Shown: positions 24,876 through 38,600 of the stretch, piece by piece | Layout of the letters: every line of letters starts with the position of its first letter | How positions within the stretch are numbered: the first letter of the stretch is position 1 | Origin: Ananas comosus | Lineage: Eukaryota; Streptophyta; Magnoliopsida; Poales; Bromeliaceae | Assembly: GCF_001540865.1 (NCBI RefSeq) | Contig: NC_033638.1 | Span: 10,495,401-10,559,400, forward strand | Reading direction: 5' to 3' | Length of the DNA: 64,000 nucleotides | Made by a program: the position numbers and the translations under genes | The notes under the pieces: generated by a model | The model's input: only the letters and a program-made list of their open reading frames with translations | The model's database searches: none | Told to the model about the DNA's origin: nothing

Positions 24876-25056
24876 TAAAGGGCGCATCTCAACCCTCAAC
24901 CCTTGAACCCTAGCGGAGATCCCTCGGAGCTCTACCTGCGGACGAGGAGTCGGTGCGCCGCACGTAGGCCTCGTAGGGGTTTTTTTCAAAAAACCTGTAC
25001 GACAGGTATTTTAAAAACAGGGAGAAACTGAACCGATACCTCATTGTTAACCTTCT
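24876..25056. repeat. Inverted repeat partner of 47057-47236, left copy
   Basis: About 180 bp that is the reverse complement of 47057-47236 (AACCCTAGCGGAGATCCC here, GGGATCTCCGCTAGGG there), including an ACCTGTACGACAGGT hairpin and a poly-A/poly-T edge. Because the two match as true reverse complements, both have the same writing polarity. A related direct copy of the inner sequence starts near 43110. Confidence 0.75.
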
Positions 25057-27409
25057 TCGTGAAAAATACTTTTTTTTTTTTTTTTACGAGGGAGAAGAAA
25101 AATCCAAAAATACAAAATTTAAAAGAAAAAAAATTTTTTTTGATAAACTAACGCACATTAATATTAATGTGATATTAATATTAATATATATTTAAGTTTA
25201 AGTCATAAACTAAACTATGAAAACCTAGGTTGATGACCTCAACCTTAACAGAATCTTCAGGGTTGACGTTGTCAACCTTGACATACTTCTCTGGGTTGAC
25301 GTCATTAATCTTAATATGAGTTTAGTTGGTGTCCACCCCTCTTATTAAAATTTGTTTTTTATACTCGAATGAAGGGATTATTGAAAAATTTATTTTTTTT
25401 TTTAATGTAACCTTTACTAAAATGATAGTGTATATATTTTATTTTTCTTTAAATCCTTACACGAGGAATTGACATACGTTGATTTGTTTAATAAATATCT
25501 ATATTATAAAAAATGACGTAGGTTAGTTTATTCTACATACATTAACAATAGCGATGTAAAGGTGGATGTACGTAGAAGTTGATGTAATATATTTTAAAAG
25601 AATTGGATCTTTATAACGCGAACGATTTAATCTTACATCCTAAACTAACATTATTAAGTTTTTTTAGCTCAATTTTTAATATTGTTTAATTTTAAACTTC
25701 TGATTTCACAGTGCGCGGAGTATTAAATTCCTGGTTTTCACATTAAATGGGAATCATATTGAATGAACATAACTGTAAAGTTATTTCTCAATAAACATAA
25801 TATAAGGACTATTTTAAAACGTATCGACAGGGTTGGTCAATTGTGTTGACGGTTCCTATTTACCTCATGATTTTGGGTTTTCTCAACTTTGTTGAGAGCC
25901 TACCACCACCACAGTTTATATTTAAAGTAAAACCTTATGTGTACAGCTTAAAGAGATCTTATTTCTCGTATCTAAAAAAAAAAAAAAAAAAAAAAAAAAC
26001 GTTAAAAAACATTTTAGAAAAAAAAAAAACTTTCAAGTATAACATAGGCCCTATCAACGTTTGTTTGGTTGTTATTGTCCACGAAGTGCTACAGTCAACA
26101 TCATAGGGTTCTTATTCTATTTGTAGACTTTTACAAGTCATACTCACTCGAATCGGTGTATACTTACGTTTTACGAATCCTACACAAACCAAATGCGTTA
26201 GAACGTACACCGCTAACGCACCTTGAATCTTCCGAGCTGTTAACACTCAAGTCGTACAAACCGCCTAACTCGGTATAGTTTACGTTTTACATTTATTGAC
26301 GTAGAAACACAGCTCGCTCACGTCAACATCGGACAAACAAATGACTCCTACTTTAAACCTAACTTCCTCAGCAAACCTACTTTATTTCAAGTGTATTATA
26401 GTATTTATAATGATGAGACCAAGGTCTAGATATCTTGTCTTCAAAGAGTTAAGATAACAAGTAAACCGTTTTTTATTTATTGTATTTTCGATTTTAAAAG
26501 TACCAATTATTAAATAAAAAAAAAGGAATGAGAAAAAAAAAAAAAAAACCACTAGTTAAAGTTAGACTCTACCTGGTGCTATAAAACTACTAAAATTCGA
26601 AGCTAGCTTTTATTTTGATGTCATTTGATTTTTTGCATTTATCGTAAATGCTGGCTTTTATTGTAGTAGGAGTGGCGAAAGTTATTTTGTTTATACGGGG
26701 TTCGCCACCGCAGTCACGCGAGCGTGGAGCCTAATGACTTATTGGGATTGGAAGTCCTGTTTTTCCATTGTTATTAAATAAAAAAACCTGAAGAACTAAG
26801 ATGCGTTCTTTGATAAGGTATTTTATACTACACTTTGGTTCGTGTAGAAAACCTCGATTTTTGTTACTTGTTGTATTTGTCATATAATAACTTTTCTTTT
26901 CTTTAGAATGTTACACATAGAACAGCGGCACCAATGGGGAACCTAGCATGTTTTCTCAAACATATTCTTCATGTTCATTTTTAGTCGAGACAAGTATCAT
27001 GTTGTGAAAGTTCATGTTACCACAGGTGTTTGACGTTGGTTAGTTTATTTATAAACGTTTTCTTAATATAGAAATTAGTTTTAGTTATTCAATGTTTTCG
27101 AATTACAGGAACAGCAAAGGCAGAGAGATTGTTTACAGTTCGGTTTTCGATTAATATTTTACATCCCGGTGTTTCCAAGTTGTTACTAGTCTTGGAAGAC
27201 CCATTGATTCATCATTGGAAAGAAAAGATACGTCTTGCTAGCTTCGTACAGCGAAAGAAACAAAGATCTTCATTTATTGCTTTGTATGACCTCAAGGAAT
27301 ACACGTTCGAACACCCCATAACGGGTAACTACGCCAATCGGCCTTAACTAAACACTCATCAATCAAATATTTCAACGACTCTTGAAGTCTTGTGCCTCCG
27401 TTATTTTAA
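25057..27409. other. Mirror-written intergenic DNA
   Basis: GpC-poor, AT-rich. The 25060-25330 part is a direct relative of 43150-43420. Poly-A runs occur at 25974-26000 and 26529-26548. I found no exon in mirrored reading beyond the end of the CLT gene. Confidence 0.5.
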
Positions 27410-28149
27410 AGTTAGTGAAAACTAGACGAAACGACCAACTCCTTACAACATATCATTGTTCGGATTATGGTCATAACGCCATGGTTGTTACTTTCTACAC
27501 AAATTCGAGCAGGGAACCCCGTACATTCGGTAGCCTTCTCTCTCTTACATCTACCTCCACCCGTGACTCTACTTTTTAATCTTTTTATTTATTATTAGTC
27601 GGGGCTTGTCTATATCATACTCGGATATTGTAAAAGACGAAACCATTAATCATCATGGTTCCTGAACTCGCAGCGCCGTGTTCTAGCATGGCTTTTGAAC
27701 GGCCGTGCTATGTCGTGTTACATACGACCCGGCACGGCTACGTACGACCCGGCACGGCTACGCACGGCCAGTGTTTTTTATATACACACGGCCGTGTATT
27801 ATCATACTTTATAAAAAACAAAAATCGTTGTTTTATAAGATGAACAAATAATATATAGAAATAGTTTAGAAAACTTCAAATAGCTTTTTTAATAAATGAT
27901 TAAATTTTTTATTTCCCAAAACTCAGCACACGTAGCCGTGCCTTCGATATAGAACAACCATGCTACACCGTGCCACCTACGCCGGGAGACGGTTACCCGT
28001 GGAATTAGGAACCAATCATCTGACTACAACGCAGAGACTAATAAGACAAAATAGAACGGAAAAGAAAAGAAAAAGTGGAAAAACATCGTTCTGGAATTTG
28101 TACTGGTTAATGAAAAGAAGATAAAGAAGGAAGAAAGACTGCCGTGATT

Positions 28150-28186
<37 letters not shown>

Positions 28187-31100
28187 TGGACGATTCCAAC
28201 GACGTTCTCTCCGATGATTACGTCTGCTGTAGAAGTGGTCTAATTCGTTACTATACAACTTTCGGTATAAGTAGTGTTATTTATCATCTCCGTCGTTACC
28301 TCGAGGAAGTGTTAGACTTCTTTTACCATATCGAAATTATACTATCTAGGTTACATTTTGATCTAAGTTTCTATTACTTGAGTGTAAATAATTGTTAAAA
28401 CGAGAAGGAGTTCCTGTTTTACTAAATCACTACCCCAGTCGTCATATCTTCGTATCAGGTGATTTTATCTTTCGTTAAGAGAATTAAGAGAACTTCGTCA
28501 AAATAACCTTATTATAAGAAGTTGTTCTTCTTTTTCTAGTAAGATAAATTCCCCGTTTAAGGGGGAGAGGAACGTACCATTCCCTAGCTTTGGATCGATT
28601 TTATAAACTGCGATGAAACTTCTCTATTTTCGTCTTTGTTATCCACAGTTGACAGGGTTTTTGCATATTTCCGTATTTGTTATCCACATTTTCAATAAAT
28701 TGCAGTGACTCCTGTAACCGGTACTTTCGAATTTTAAGTAGTGTTAAAGTTCTTTCTAGTTTAGGTACCTAACGTTTAGTTCTATATTTCTAGAAAAGGG
28801 GGGCGATAAAAGAATATTCTTTTCTCTTAAACCTAGGTTTCCAGTTACAATATACTTTGTCGTTTCCAAACTGTCTTCTTTCGTAATTGAATGATTAGAA
28901 AGATGTTTTACTATTCTTTACTCTAAGGTGGTGATGGATGGAATTTATGAAGTTCTATTATATTTTCTTTATAGTTAAGTTTCTGTAGTGATGTTTCTTT
29001 CTTTGAACGGAGAGTCTAACGGAGGGTGTAAGTGTTTCGTAGGTCGTGGTACAAAATGCATACGTCCCTCGAGTCACTTTCCTTAAGGAGAGTTCAATCT
29101 TTCATTTCCTTCTTCTTCTTTTTGTTTTTCTCGGACGTTCAAGTTTCTATTCTTTTGTGTGTTCTTAATACTGTGTTGTTTCCTTTACAATGGCACACGT
29201 CTTTATGGTTCGTTTGAAGTTTTATTACAAACATTATTTTTGGTTTTTATATACCGTCTTTTTAATAATAGTTTTACTAATTTTGAGTGGACTTTGGGTC
29301 TAGGTTTCCTTAATTGCTGTTTATACAGTTCGCCGAAAGGGATGTTCTTTTCATAGTTTAGTCAGTTTTTATTGTTTTATCATTTAATAAAAAAAAGGAA
29401 GAAAGCAAATTTTTTCTTAGTCCTCTGGTGTGTTGACTCTAAAGGTAATTTGTTCGATTTTTGTTATCGTTTGGACTTCTGCGAACCGTGGTAGTTATTT
29501 TTGTTTGAGGACGCTATTCATCGTATATCGAATCTCTAAAGGATTAGTTCTTAACTTTATATTAATATTATTCAATTATTGATAGTCGCCGAATTTGGAA
29601 CTCTTACCTACGTGGTCGAACTTTACGTCTGCTTTCATAGTACTCACGACCGGTTTATTTTAGTTGAAGTCTATCTTTAACTGGGAGTAAACGTGGTGAC
29701 GTCAATTTACTGTTTTTCCGTAATTCTCAGAAGACTTATAGGTAGTTATATACTTTTGTTCTCCAGAATATACTATTGTTATCCTCTGTTTCCTTTGTTT
29801 AAAGTGTGACCTTTGTGTTACGCGTTGTCTGTAAACACACTTATTCGTCAATTAACAACCAGCTGCCAAAGAGTTACGACGAAACCCGAACATGAAAGAA
29901 TCCGAGAAAACAAATGATTACGTAAGTACTTAGTCCTGCTGCTGTTGTTATATTTATTTTCCGATGGTAAAGCGAAACTCACTTTCGTAGGTTTAACCGA
30001 ATTTAGGTTTAATAAAGGTTTTTATACCTTAAGTCAAGGATCTAGTACAAACCGACATACCCACCAACTAAACCTAACGGTTAGTAGGTTTCAATGAACT
30101 ATCATGACTTCGCACTTATGCGAGTTCGTGAGATCGAATTAAGTTACCTCTCAAACGAAGTAGTCGAACAATGTAAAGCCCTTATAAGATAAGTTTTATC
30201 ACTATTACAGTAGTACGTTGATTATAACCTTCCTGTTATCCAAATAACCCTTCACTACTTTAGTAGGTTCTAAGGGTTGATTGTAATATAATGGTATCCG
30301 ACAGCCAAAACTATAATGGATTGGTCGACCCTTCGTTCCTATTATACACTATAACCTTACTCCGTCTATTTATTTTTTTACATTTATTTTTTATTTTTAT
30401 TATTACCAAGTTTCTTTAGAGGAGATAAAAAAAACGTCCGACTACTCTAAAGGATCATAGAGATGAGAGCTCGAAATTAGTAATATGTCACGAATGATTG
30501 CACCCTCCTTCTTCTTACTTCATAAACTTAAGGTCACGTTTTAAATCAGAAAATCTACTCTTATCCTGATAACCGTCTGGATTTTCTTTCCTCGTCGAAT
30601 GTCGGAATGCATTCATTTGTATATGGGTTATTAGAGTATCGTTACAGTGGTTTCATTATATCAAAACGACTAATACATCTTGTTGAAAGATACTACTGTT
30701 TCCTGTACACCTGTGGTTAATACTTAACAAACTAGTGTTGTTTGATTACCATGTTCTTTACTGTGTTTATTATTGAGCTATTCTTTTTTCTGTTATCTTG
30801 TTTCTACTATGTAATGTGACACGAACTTTTCAGGTTTGATATGGAACGATGGCGTTCTTAATGCGGTCGACAATGTTCCTTCGTTGGTTTCTAAACCAAC
30901 TCACTTATAAAGGAAGGGTTTTGATGATACCTCTTCTATTCGACGGTCTGGTTCTTTCTGACGTTGGTCTGTTCCTCTTCTTCTATTAAAATAATATGAA
31001 GCGTGTTAGGTCGTTTAGTATTAACTCCTTCAATAGTGATTATTGACGTAAGAGACTTCTATTAAGGAAAACAGGTTTTTATTAACTAATTTCAGAATTA

Positions 31101-32277
31101 CTAGGAGTAATAAAATAGGTGCTTTTGTTAATGACAAATTTTATTAGCTCGAGTTTAAATCATGGACTCTATTATACCCTTACCGTCCAGGTCCTTCGTA
31201 TCGACATTCGTGTTTGTGCTCCTTTGTGAATTCTCGTTTTGCTCGAAATTAGATGACCTCGTTAACGTTAGAGTTCAAGATCACTGGGACATTTTCGTTT
31301 ATAGAGTATCTGTTTTCCGTTGTCCTTTTAACGTAATTTAACAAACTATCAAAGTTAACCCAGCGTTAAGAACATTTCACCTGTTCACTGTAGGACTTCA
31401 AAGTATTCAGGAGTTTCATTCGGGAGAGACATAAGGAAATTGAACTTACCGACGGTTAGACCACACGATACAATCGTAACGTCGGTGAGTTGATTTCGAG
31501 CCCATCGACGGTACAATCGACTACAGTAAGTTAACTTCGACTACACCGGAGGTACATTTCAATTGCACCGACGGTGAAATCGAAGTGATAAAGAATTTTC
31601 CTCCGTTTCTTTATTGCATAGTTTAAGAGTCCACAACGAACAGTTGAAATTTTCTTGTTCCTGGTTCTCTTTTGATAGTTTTTTCAAGTCTCTGGTAATC
31701 ATGTTAAATGGCTATTGTTCGTCGTTTGTTTGTTTGTTACGCAGTAAGTATGGAGTTTTTTAGTACAAACACAATAAAAGTCTGTGTCACGTTTCTTAAT
31801 TGGAAAAGGTTACAAGAGTCTCTTTTAAGTCTCTGTCCATGTCAAATTGGTAGGTAACTACCTTCGTGATAACAATAACATATCGTACCCATACATAGGA
31901 CTCTTTAGGTTGTATTTTCCTTCGCAATACCCTAATGGAGGTCGTCTGTACGGATTTCGTTGTGGTTCCCGAAGTTCTTGTGGTTAACGGTATTTTGCTC
32001 AAAAACCTTCACGGTCGTAAAGGAATCAATGTTAAGGTTCTGCTATAGATTGCATGTCTTATCTTTTTATATGACGGTGTATAGACGTTACTTAATGCAG
32101 TGTTAACCGTGTGAAATATAACTATTTACATAATCGTACAGTTTTCTCGAGTTACCAGATAAGATATATAGTATCTCTTTGTGTACTTCGTGTTGCATAC
32201 ACGACGTTAGTTGATATGAAGATATCAACGTAGTTCGTTACATTTTTCTTTGTATGTGTGCACATGCGTGTGTGTAC

Positions 32278-32315
<38 letters not shown>

Positions 32316-33605
32316 AAAGTTTTCATAGACTCACCACTATGAAACGTTTTGACTATCATTTCGTAAACTTAACTACTAAGTAGATTTTTTAAACTTATAT
32401 GCTAGTTAGGTTAATCTATACTAGATCACATGAATTTTTAAGGTCTTTAAACTTTAATATCAAAAGGATAGAGAAGATGATTCACCAGAACTTTAATTTA
32501 TCTTTTAATTTTCAAGTGCGTTCTTCTAATAAGTTAATCTTCGATTCTTATTTAGGATAGAACATAAGATTCCGTGAACAAGTTATGTGTTGGGAAACGT
32601 AGGTGAACTACTCGTTTTTAATGAAATTTTCGGGACTAAATACAAAAATCTAATAAGTTTATCAGATCGACTAAAGCTTCGAACCTTCAGTACCTAGAAG
32701 TTAGGTTTATGAGATGTCTTTAAAACTCTTGATTCTTGTTCATTGTTAGTTTATGAGAACTCTCTTCGGGTCGGAATATATTCATTTGTAAATACAGGGT
32801 CTTTAAGCTTTACTATAATCTTTATCTTTAGTACCCAATTTTTACTTGACTAATAATGATAAAAGTCTGAAGTACCTAAAGGGATGGATAAGTAGAATTC
32901 AAGATATTCTATGTATTTAATACTACGGTACTAAGTAGTTAACAAGGTTATTCCCTTCCAAGTTGATCTTTTTCTGGATTCATATGTTTGTATTTAACGT
33001 AAGAGATCCTATGTTTGGGTCATTTTTGATGGACTTAAACATTTTTCTCCCTATAGGTCAATGGTTTATTTTAATGTCGGTTAAAAAGTGTAAAATAGTC
33101 TTTGTGGTCCACTTCGTCTATCCTTTGATTGTAGTATATATAGTGGCTAGTTACATGTAGAGTTTAAGGTGAGTATTTAGGTAGTTGGTGGTTATGGTTT
33201 TGTTCGTGGAGTTAAATGATCACTTTGAGTGGGTTTACACCACTAAACGCGCTCTTTCTTCCCTTTTACGAAGTACCCTTGCTCACGTTCGAACATCTCT
33301 TGCGCTAAGTACTGGCGATCTTCTTGGCACTGGCGCCTAGGGTGGCGCTAAGGCGGTACCTTGGGGAGCCCCTCGGGGCACGGCAGGGAGCTTCGGTATT
33401 TGCAGCGATCTTGAGCGCCGAAGCGGCTCCTACGCGGCGGCTGGGTCGAGGGAGGTGGCCTCACCGCCGCGGCTGCGCCCACGCTCCGCCTCTTCCGGTA
33501 CTCCCTCTAGGATCCCAAAGCCTGGCGCTAAGCTCGCTCCTAAACCCCTCCTCCTCCCCTCCCCCTCCCCCTCTCCCCCTCCCTACTCCTCTTCTCCTCT
33601 AGGTA
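27410..33605. other. CRT-like (CLT) plastid thiol transporter gene, mirror-written
   Basis: Read right to left without complementing, ten exons give one 421-aa frame with correct splice sites: 33605-33232, 32083-31938, 31202-31165, 30959-30844, 29697-29598, 29509-29474, 29340-29290, 29133-29010 (GC donor), 28314-28189, 27564-27410. The Ser/Pro/Arg-rich N-terminus (MDLLFSSSLPLSPSP) looks like a plastid transit peptide. The membrane core follows: NRVLYKLALVPMKHFPFFLA, YVAVYFSILYVRYR, LALPKTRFMAIGVLEALGVA, AIPILSQSFLVWQLIFS, VVNSFGSGFQALFVFLL, CEGAPLLPLLFIVMN. It ends LLLYNIPQPAKQIKSD. These match the plant CLT family, homologues of the Plasmodium chloroquine-resistance transporter that export glutathione and its precursor from plastids. 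The frame is intact, so the gene is probably functional in the real genome. In normal reading it is invisible. Confidence 0.93.
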
Positions 33606-35653
33606 CCCTCCCCTTTGGGCACCCTGCTGCTAGCTCGCCGCCCGTATCTGTGCTGGCGCGCGAGAGCCAGCGAATGCTTGCTGCGCGAGCTCCTAAGACG
33701 TCGCATCCATCCTTAGATCCTTCACCCTTCACTCTCTAGCATCAAAACATCAGCTGTCGCCCATGCTGTAGCCACGGCTGAGGACTAGCATTCGAACCTT
33801 ACTTTAGCATGAGAGCATCAGCCGTTGCCACGCTGTAGCCACGGCTGAGGAGCAAGTCAAAAGTGGTAAAATAACAATTCGAAAAATTTGAAAGACCTTT
33901 AGTTTAAAAATATTAAAAAATCGTAATAAACAGGTCTTAAATTCATCAAAGTTTTATAATTGTTAACGTCACCGATCATATACCTTTTAAACTCCGACAA
34001 TAACATTTTAACATTTAAAACTAAGGATGTTTTAAATTCCCCGTTAACGAATATATGAGACCTATTCAAAGACTAAAAAATTAAATGAGGAAAATCTTCT
34101 AATTACAACTTTTATGTAAAAAATGCAAAGTTAGATAAAGGTTGTATGAGGATTTCAATTTAAGACAATTACTTAAAAATTTTATTGACAATAGAGATAC
34201 TTAAATGATAAAACGGGAAAGTTTATATAGTAAGATGACAGTGGTTAAAAAGAATAAACGAAACTATGTTTTTTATAAAATCAAAAACCATAAAAGTTTT
34301 TATGGAAGAGTGGTAGTGGTTGTAAATAAATGGAAATCCCACGCAAACCAAGCTCAATAGGACTGTCTTAATGTCCGTTAGGACCGTCCTATTGACACAA
34401 ACCAATTAGGCGATATATTAGATCAGCAATTATATCGTAATGTTTAGCTCGTCCTAATGTAGTTTTTATAATTGCCCTCCCCCCAGCACATAGAATGTAA
34501 TGACTTTAGGCAATTATGATGTATAATACATTTTACTGTTAAAATGAGAGGTTGTTGGGATTTAGATTAATTGTTATAATAAAAATAGAGAGAGAACGGA
34601 AGGGAGAGGAGAGAGAGCGTGCGGCGAAAGAGAGCGAGAGAGAGAGAGTGCAGAGAGAGAGAGAGAACGCGCTCGCGTGCTTGTGGATAGTAGAAGATAA
34701 CGCAGCAGGAGGGTCCAGAAGGGAGATAAGCAGTAAAGACGTTTTTTATTATAAGTTTACTGGTGTTGTTCTCGTTAAAACCTTTTTTGATATGAAAATA
34801 CAATCCTAATGATTTAAAATATTTAACTTGGTTTGCATAATTACGATATTTGTAACATTAGATCATAATATAATGACATAATTTGGTTTGCGCGATTACA
34901 TCGTAGTCATCATTAGAGTGCAGCTTTAAGTTTTATGGACCTATACAGCTCTATGAAACATTATAATGTATTGAGCTTGGTTTGCCCGGGAATATCCCGT
35001 TTTCTCCGTAAAACTAAAAAAATTGAGATTATCTATAAATTGAGTGCAAATTAGGTTCAATTGAATTGTATACTATTGACATCCCCATAAAACTTTATTG
35101 CTTCCTTGTATACTCACAATATAATCTTTCCTTTTTTTATCTTCATTTACTCTATATGTTGAAAATTTAAATTTAAATTTTTAAATTTTTAAATTTTCAA
35201 TATATAAAGTTAAATTTTTAAATTTATATTTTAAATTTTTAAATTTAAATTTATATTATATTCCCTATTATAATAATAAAAGATAAATATTGATAGGTGA
35301 TAGGAAGAATAATATAAAATAGATAAGTTTGTGATAAAAAAAATAAAACTTTTTATTGATTTAAAAGTAGATTTGCGTTTAATTAGATAGAGGTCTAAAT
35401 ATAGACTTGAATATGTATAGAGACCTTATTTGTTAATAACGAATATAGCCTTGATTTCCTTCGGATGTCAAATCCCCGCCGAGTAATGCTTTGCACATTG
35501 CAAATCCCTAGAAACACGTAAAAAAGGTTTTTTTAAATTTGCAATCCAGAATCTTTGACACTGGATTGAGCTTTGGGGTGGCAACGCGTGAGGAGAACGT
35601 TGTCTCTTCTCCGTTGTTACCGCCGCCTCGAGAGGCTCCTCGAGTTTAGAAAG
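33606..35653. other. Mirror-written head-to-head spacer with repeats
   Basis: Lies between the start codons of the CLT and METTL4-like genes, so it contains both promoters. It also holds a GC-rich duplicated stretch (33750-33855, GCTGTAGCCACGGCTGAGGA twice), a fragment related to the MITE at 44350-44890, and a foldback whose ends read ...AACCAAACG and CCCGTTTGGTTC when reversed (about 34340 and 34985). A (GA)n patch lies at about 34585-34665. AT-rich palindromic runs fill 35160-35290. Confidence 0.6.
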
Positions 35654-38600
35654 TACCTCTGCCCGTAGATGGCGAACCTACCTAGGTTGCAGCAGAAGTA
35701 GCTAGGGCAGGCTCAGGAGTTGCTCAGGATGAGGGCGAAGCGGGAGAGGGGGAGGCTAATGATGAGGGCGTCGAAGCGAGGAGGGTTTTCGCGAAAAGGT
35801 CGTCTTCGGCAAGGGTTCTTCGCCTTCGCCTTCGGCTTCGGCGTGGTGCTAGAGTTACTCGCCCTTGCGCAGCGCCTCTTCGCAGTAGTCCAATAACGAA
35901 GCATCTAAAAATACAAAAGACCACGAGCAACAGAGAAAAAGGACAGAGAATAACTAGCTACTACTGCTATCCTTCGATCCCGAAACAACGACTCGCGCGT
36001 GTTTCGCGAAGAACGTCGTCGGCTAGACAACCCCGAAGAAGGGGTCCATTACCCTCCACTCCCCAGGAGAGTACCACCTCTTTCTCGACGACTCTTCTTA
36101 AAACAACTCGAGCCTTTGGTGACCTTTCGCGGAAAAACACTCTAGTGGGAGCCAGAGGCTCGCAGCTTGCTCCAACTAGTTCCATTTTTAATTCCATAAA
36201 CCGACTAAAGACCCACCTAAACTTCAAGAACCCACCTTCCCGTACTTTAGTAATCCAAATTAAAATCAACCGTGACCAACACAACAAGGATTGACAGATC
36301 AATACTTAAACCATCTTTACATACCTCTGGGGGAGTTGAAAAAAAAGAAGAAACTTTATCTCACGGAGAGTTGAAATTGAAAACCTAACAGCTCGGGACT
36401 TTAAAGCTAGAAAAATTACTTTAGCTCGTTACCAAAACAAGTTAAACTACCAAGACTAGTGAAAAATCGACAACTTCACACATTAATTACTAATTAAATT
36501 GTTTTAGGAGCGGAGCTTATTACTCTTTTTAGGTTAATTTCACATTATGTTGAACGGATACGTCTCTATACAAACATAATGTACACGACTAGAACCTAGG
36601 AACTTAAATATACTTACCGTAATATACCCCAAGAGATACGAAATGAAATAAAGTCGTTGTAAGATTAGTAATAAATTACGATCCAAGATCCGGAGCCGTA
36701 CTACAACCTTCCCGTCAACAAAGTAATAAATTATTAGATTAGCCATTACTTTGTTTACTACTACATCTTCGACTTAAAGTTTTAACGACGATATAAAATG
36801 GAGCGTCTTCGAGGAAGGTGTACCATACTTCTAGAACAAAAGACAAATTAATGAACGTCATTAGATGAGGATTTATGAAAAGGAAAGATTGAAAACCATC
36901 TTAAACGGGTTTTGTGAAAATCCTAGGTTGAAAAACATCGTAAGTGTTTCTAAGACAATTTAAATGCTAATGAAATACTAAAGAATGAACCAAAAAAATA
37001 AAAATTTACAACTTGCAATACTGTTTACTGTACCTTCAGACTGAACTCTGTTTAAGCACTAGAGCAAGGACCATTCAAATTCGAGTAAACCTTAATAAGA
37101 CTCTAAATCTAAAGAACGATTTTTCATGGTTTATTCAAAAAGAAGATAAATAAATACCTAGAACGGGGAAAGAAAGGGAAGTCGAGTCAGATCAGTTCCC
37201 AAATTAAATTATCATTAACTAGGGGGTACCCTCTTACCTTCACAAGTAGTCTTTCGTCGCACTCAAAAGAATACGTAGAGGACCATTGAACCGTGTACCT
37301 CATTACAACACGACTAAACAGGTTACGTAACTCAATAATCGGTTGTCATCAAGATTAGAAGGTAACGACTAAAAAGTTGTTCAAGTCCTTTAATTTTCAA
37401 GAATGACAATTCAACCGCTTCGGGTATCTAAAATTCTTCGTTAGATAACTTACGGATGAAGTCAGCCAAGTTAAACGTCTTAAAGTGTCAAGAAACTTAA
37501 GGTGTCTCTGGAAAAACTTGGAGGTTATATCTTAAGAGGAGGAGGAGGAGGAGAAGGAGGATACGGTCATATTTTGATGACAATCGCTGTCGGAAAAGAA
37601 AATTCCAACCAGTTAATCGGAAACTAAACTAAGCACGAGTTCATAAACCTACTAGTACCATGACTACTTGTAGTTATCGACAAGGTTTTCCTAAGTCTAT
37701 AGGTGCGATTCGAATTTTTTCCCGAATTTACTTTTGTTTACATAAAAAAGGTAAGGTTTGATGATACTGTTAAAAATCAACTTTACAGTTTTGTGAAAAT
37801 TCAGGTGTTCAATGTTTTATCAATGACAATAGAACCTCGTGAATACGAACAGGTTACGGTTTTTACTCTTGTGTTGAAAACACACGACAAACCGATACCA
37901 ATAACCGATCGGTGTATTCAAAAGAGATCGTCGAAGCTTCTGATATACAATGGAGACTGTAAGATAAAAAGTGTAACGTAGTAAGGAATGAAAACAATAC
38001 GTTATAAATTTTCACACTCACAACACTTTTTAGGAACAATGTCCATGGGTTGTAATGGATTGTCCATAAAAAAATTAGACGGACAATTTCTTGAACGAGT
38101 GCTCCTACCACGGGAACACCACAACACCTACTGATTAGCCCTCTTCAACGCGTACAAACAACTCTTTCTTGACGAAGGACCAACCCCCCACTGTCTACAG
38201 TGAGGGAAAATGACCGATTTCCATTCTACTACGACACGAGAATAACCTAAGGTGACGAAAAAAAAGAAAGGGGATCCGTCGTCTTTTACAATAACTCGAT
38301 GAATACTAAAAGGTTATACCAACCACTTTTAGATTACAACTATAGTTTGTACTACATCCAATTTGGTCTACCAAGAAACTAAACACTAAACCTGAACAAA
38401 GTAGTGTCTGGTATACTTACGAAGGAGTATCCAATGTAATTACACCACTCAAAATCAGCAATACTAGTTAAATACCGTATATGTAAACCGAAAGATGAAC
38501 CTAAAAGAAATGAGTCCGTCTCAAAAAAAGAAGAAAAAAAGAGGGGTCCTACAACTAAAGGTTACGTGTCTTTTTAAATTCATGAATTTTTCGTCGGTTC

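Noticed and set aside
33324..33739. Two GC-rich open frames of 92-94 codons, rich in Pro/Ser/Arg, in normal reading
   Set aside because: They are the first exon of the CLT gene read in the wrong polarity; the real protein appears only in reversed text.
35713..36302. Minus-strand open frames rich in arginine and lysine
   Set aside because: Artefacts of the mirror-written METTL4-like exons; the complement read left to right gives the genuine conserved protein.
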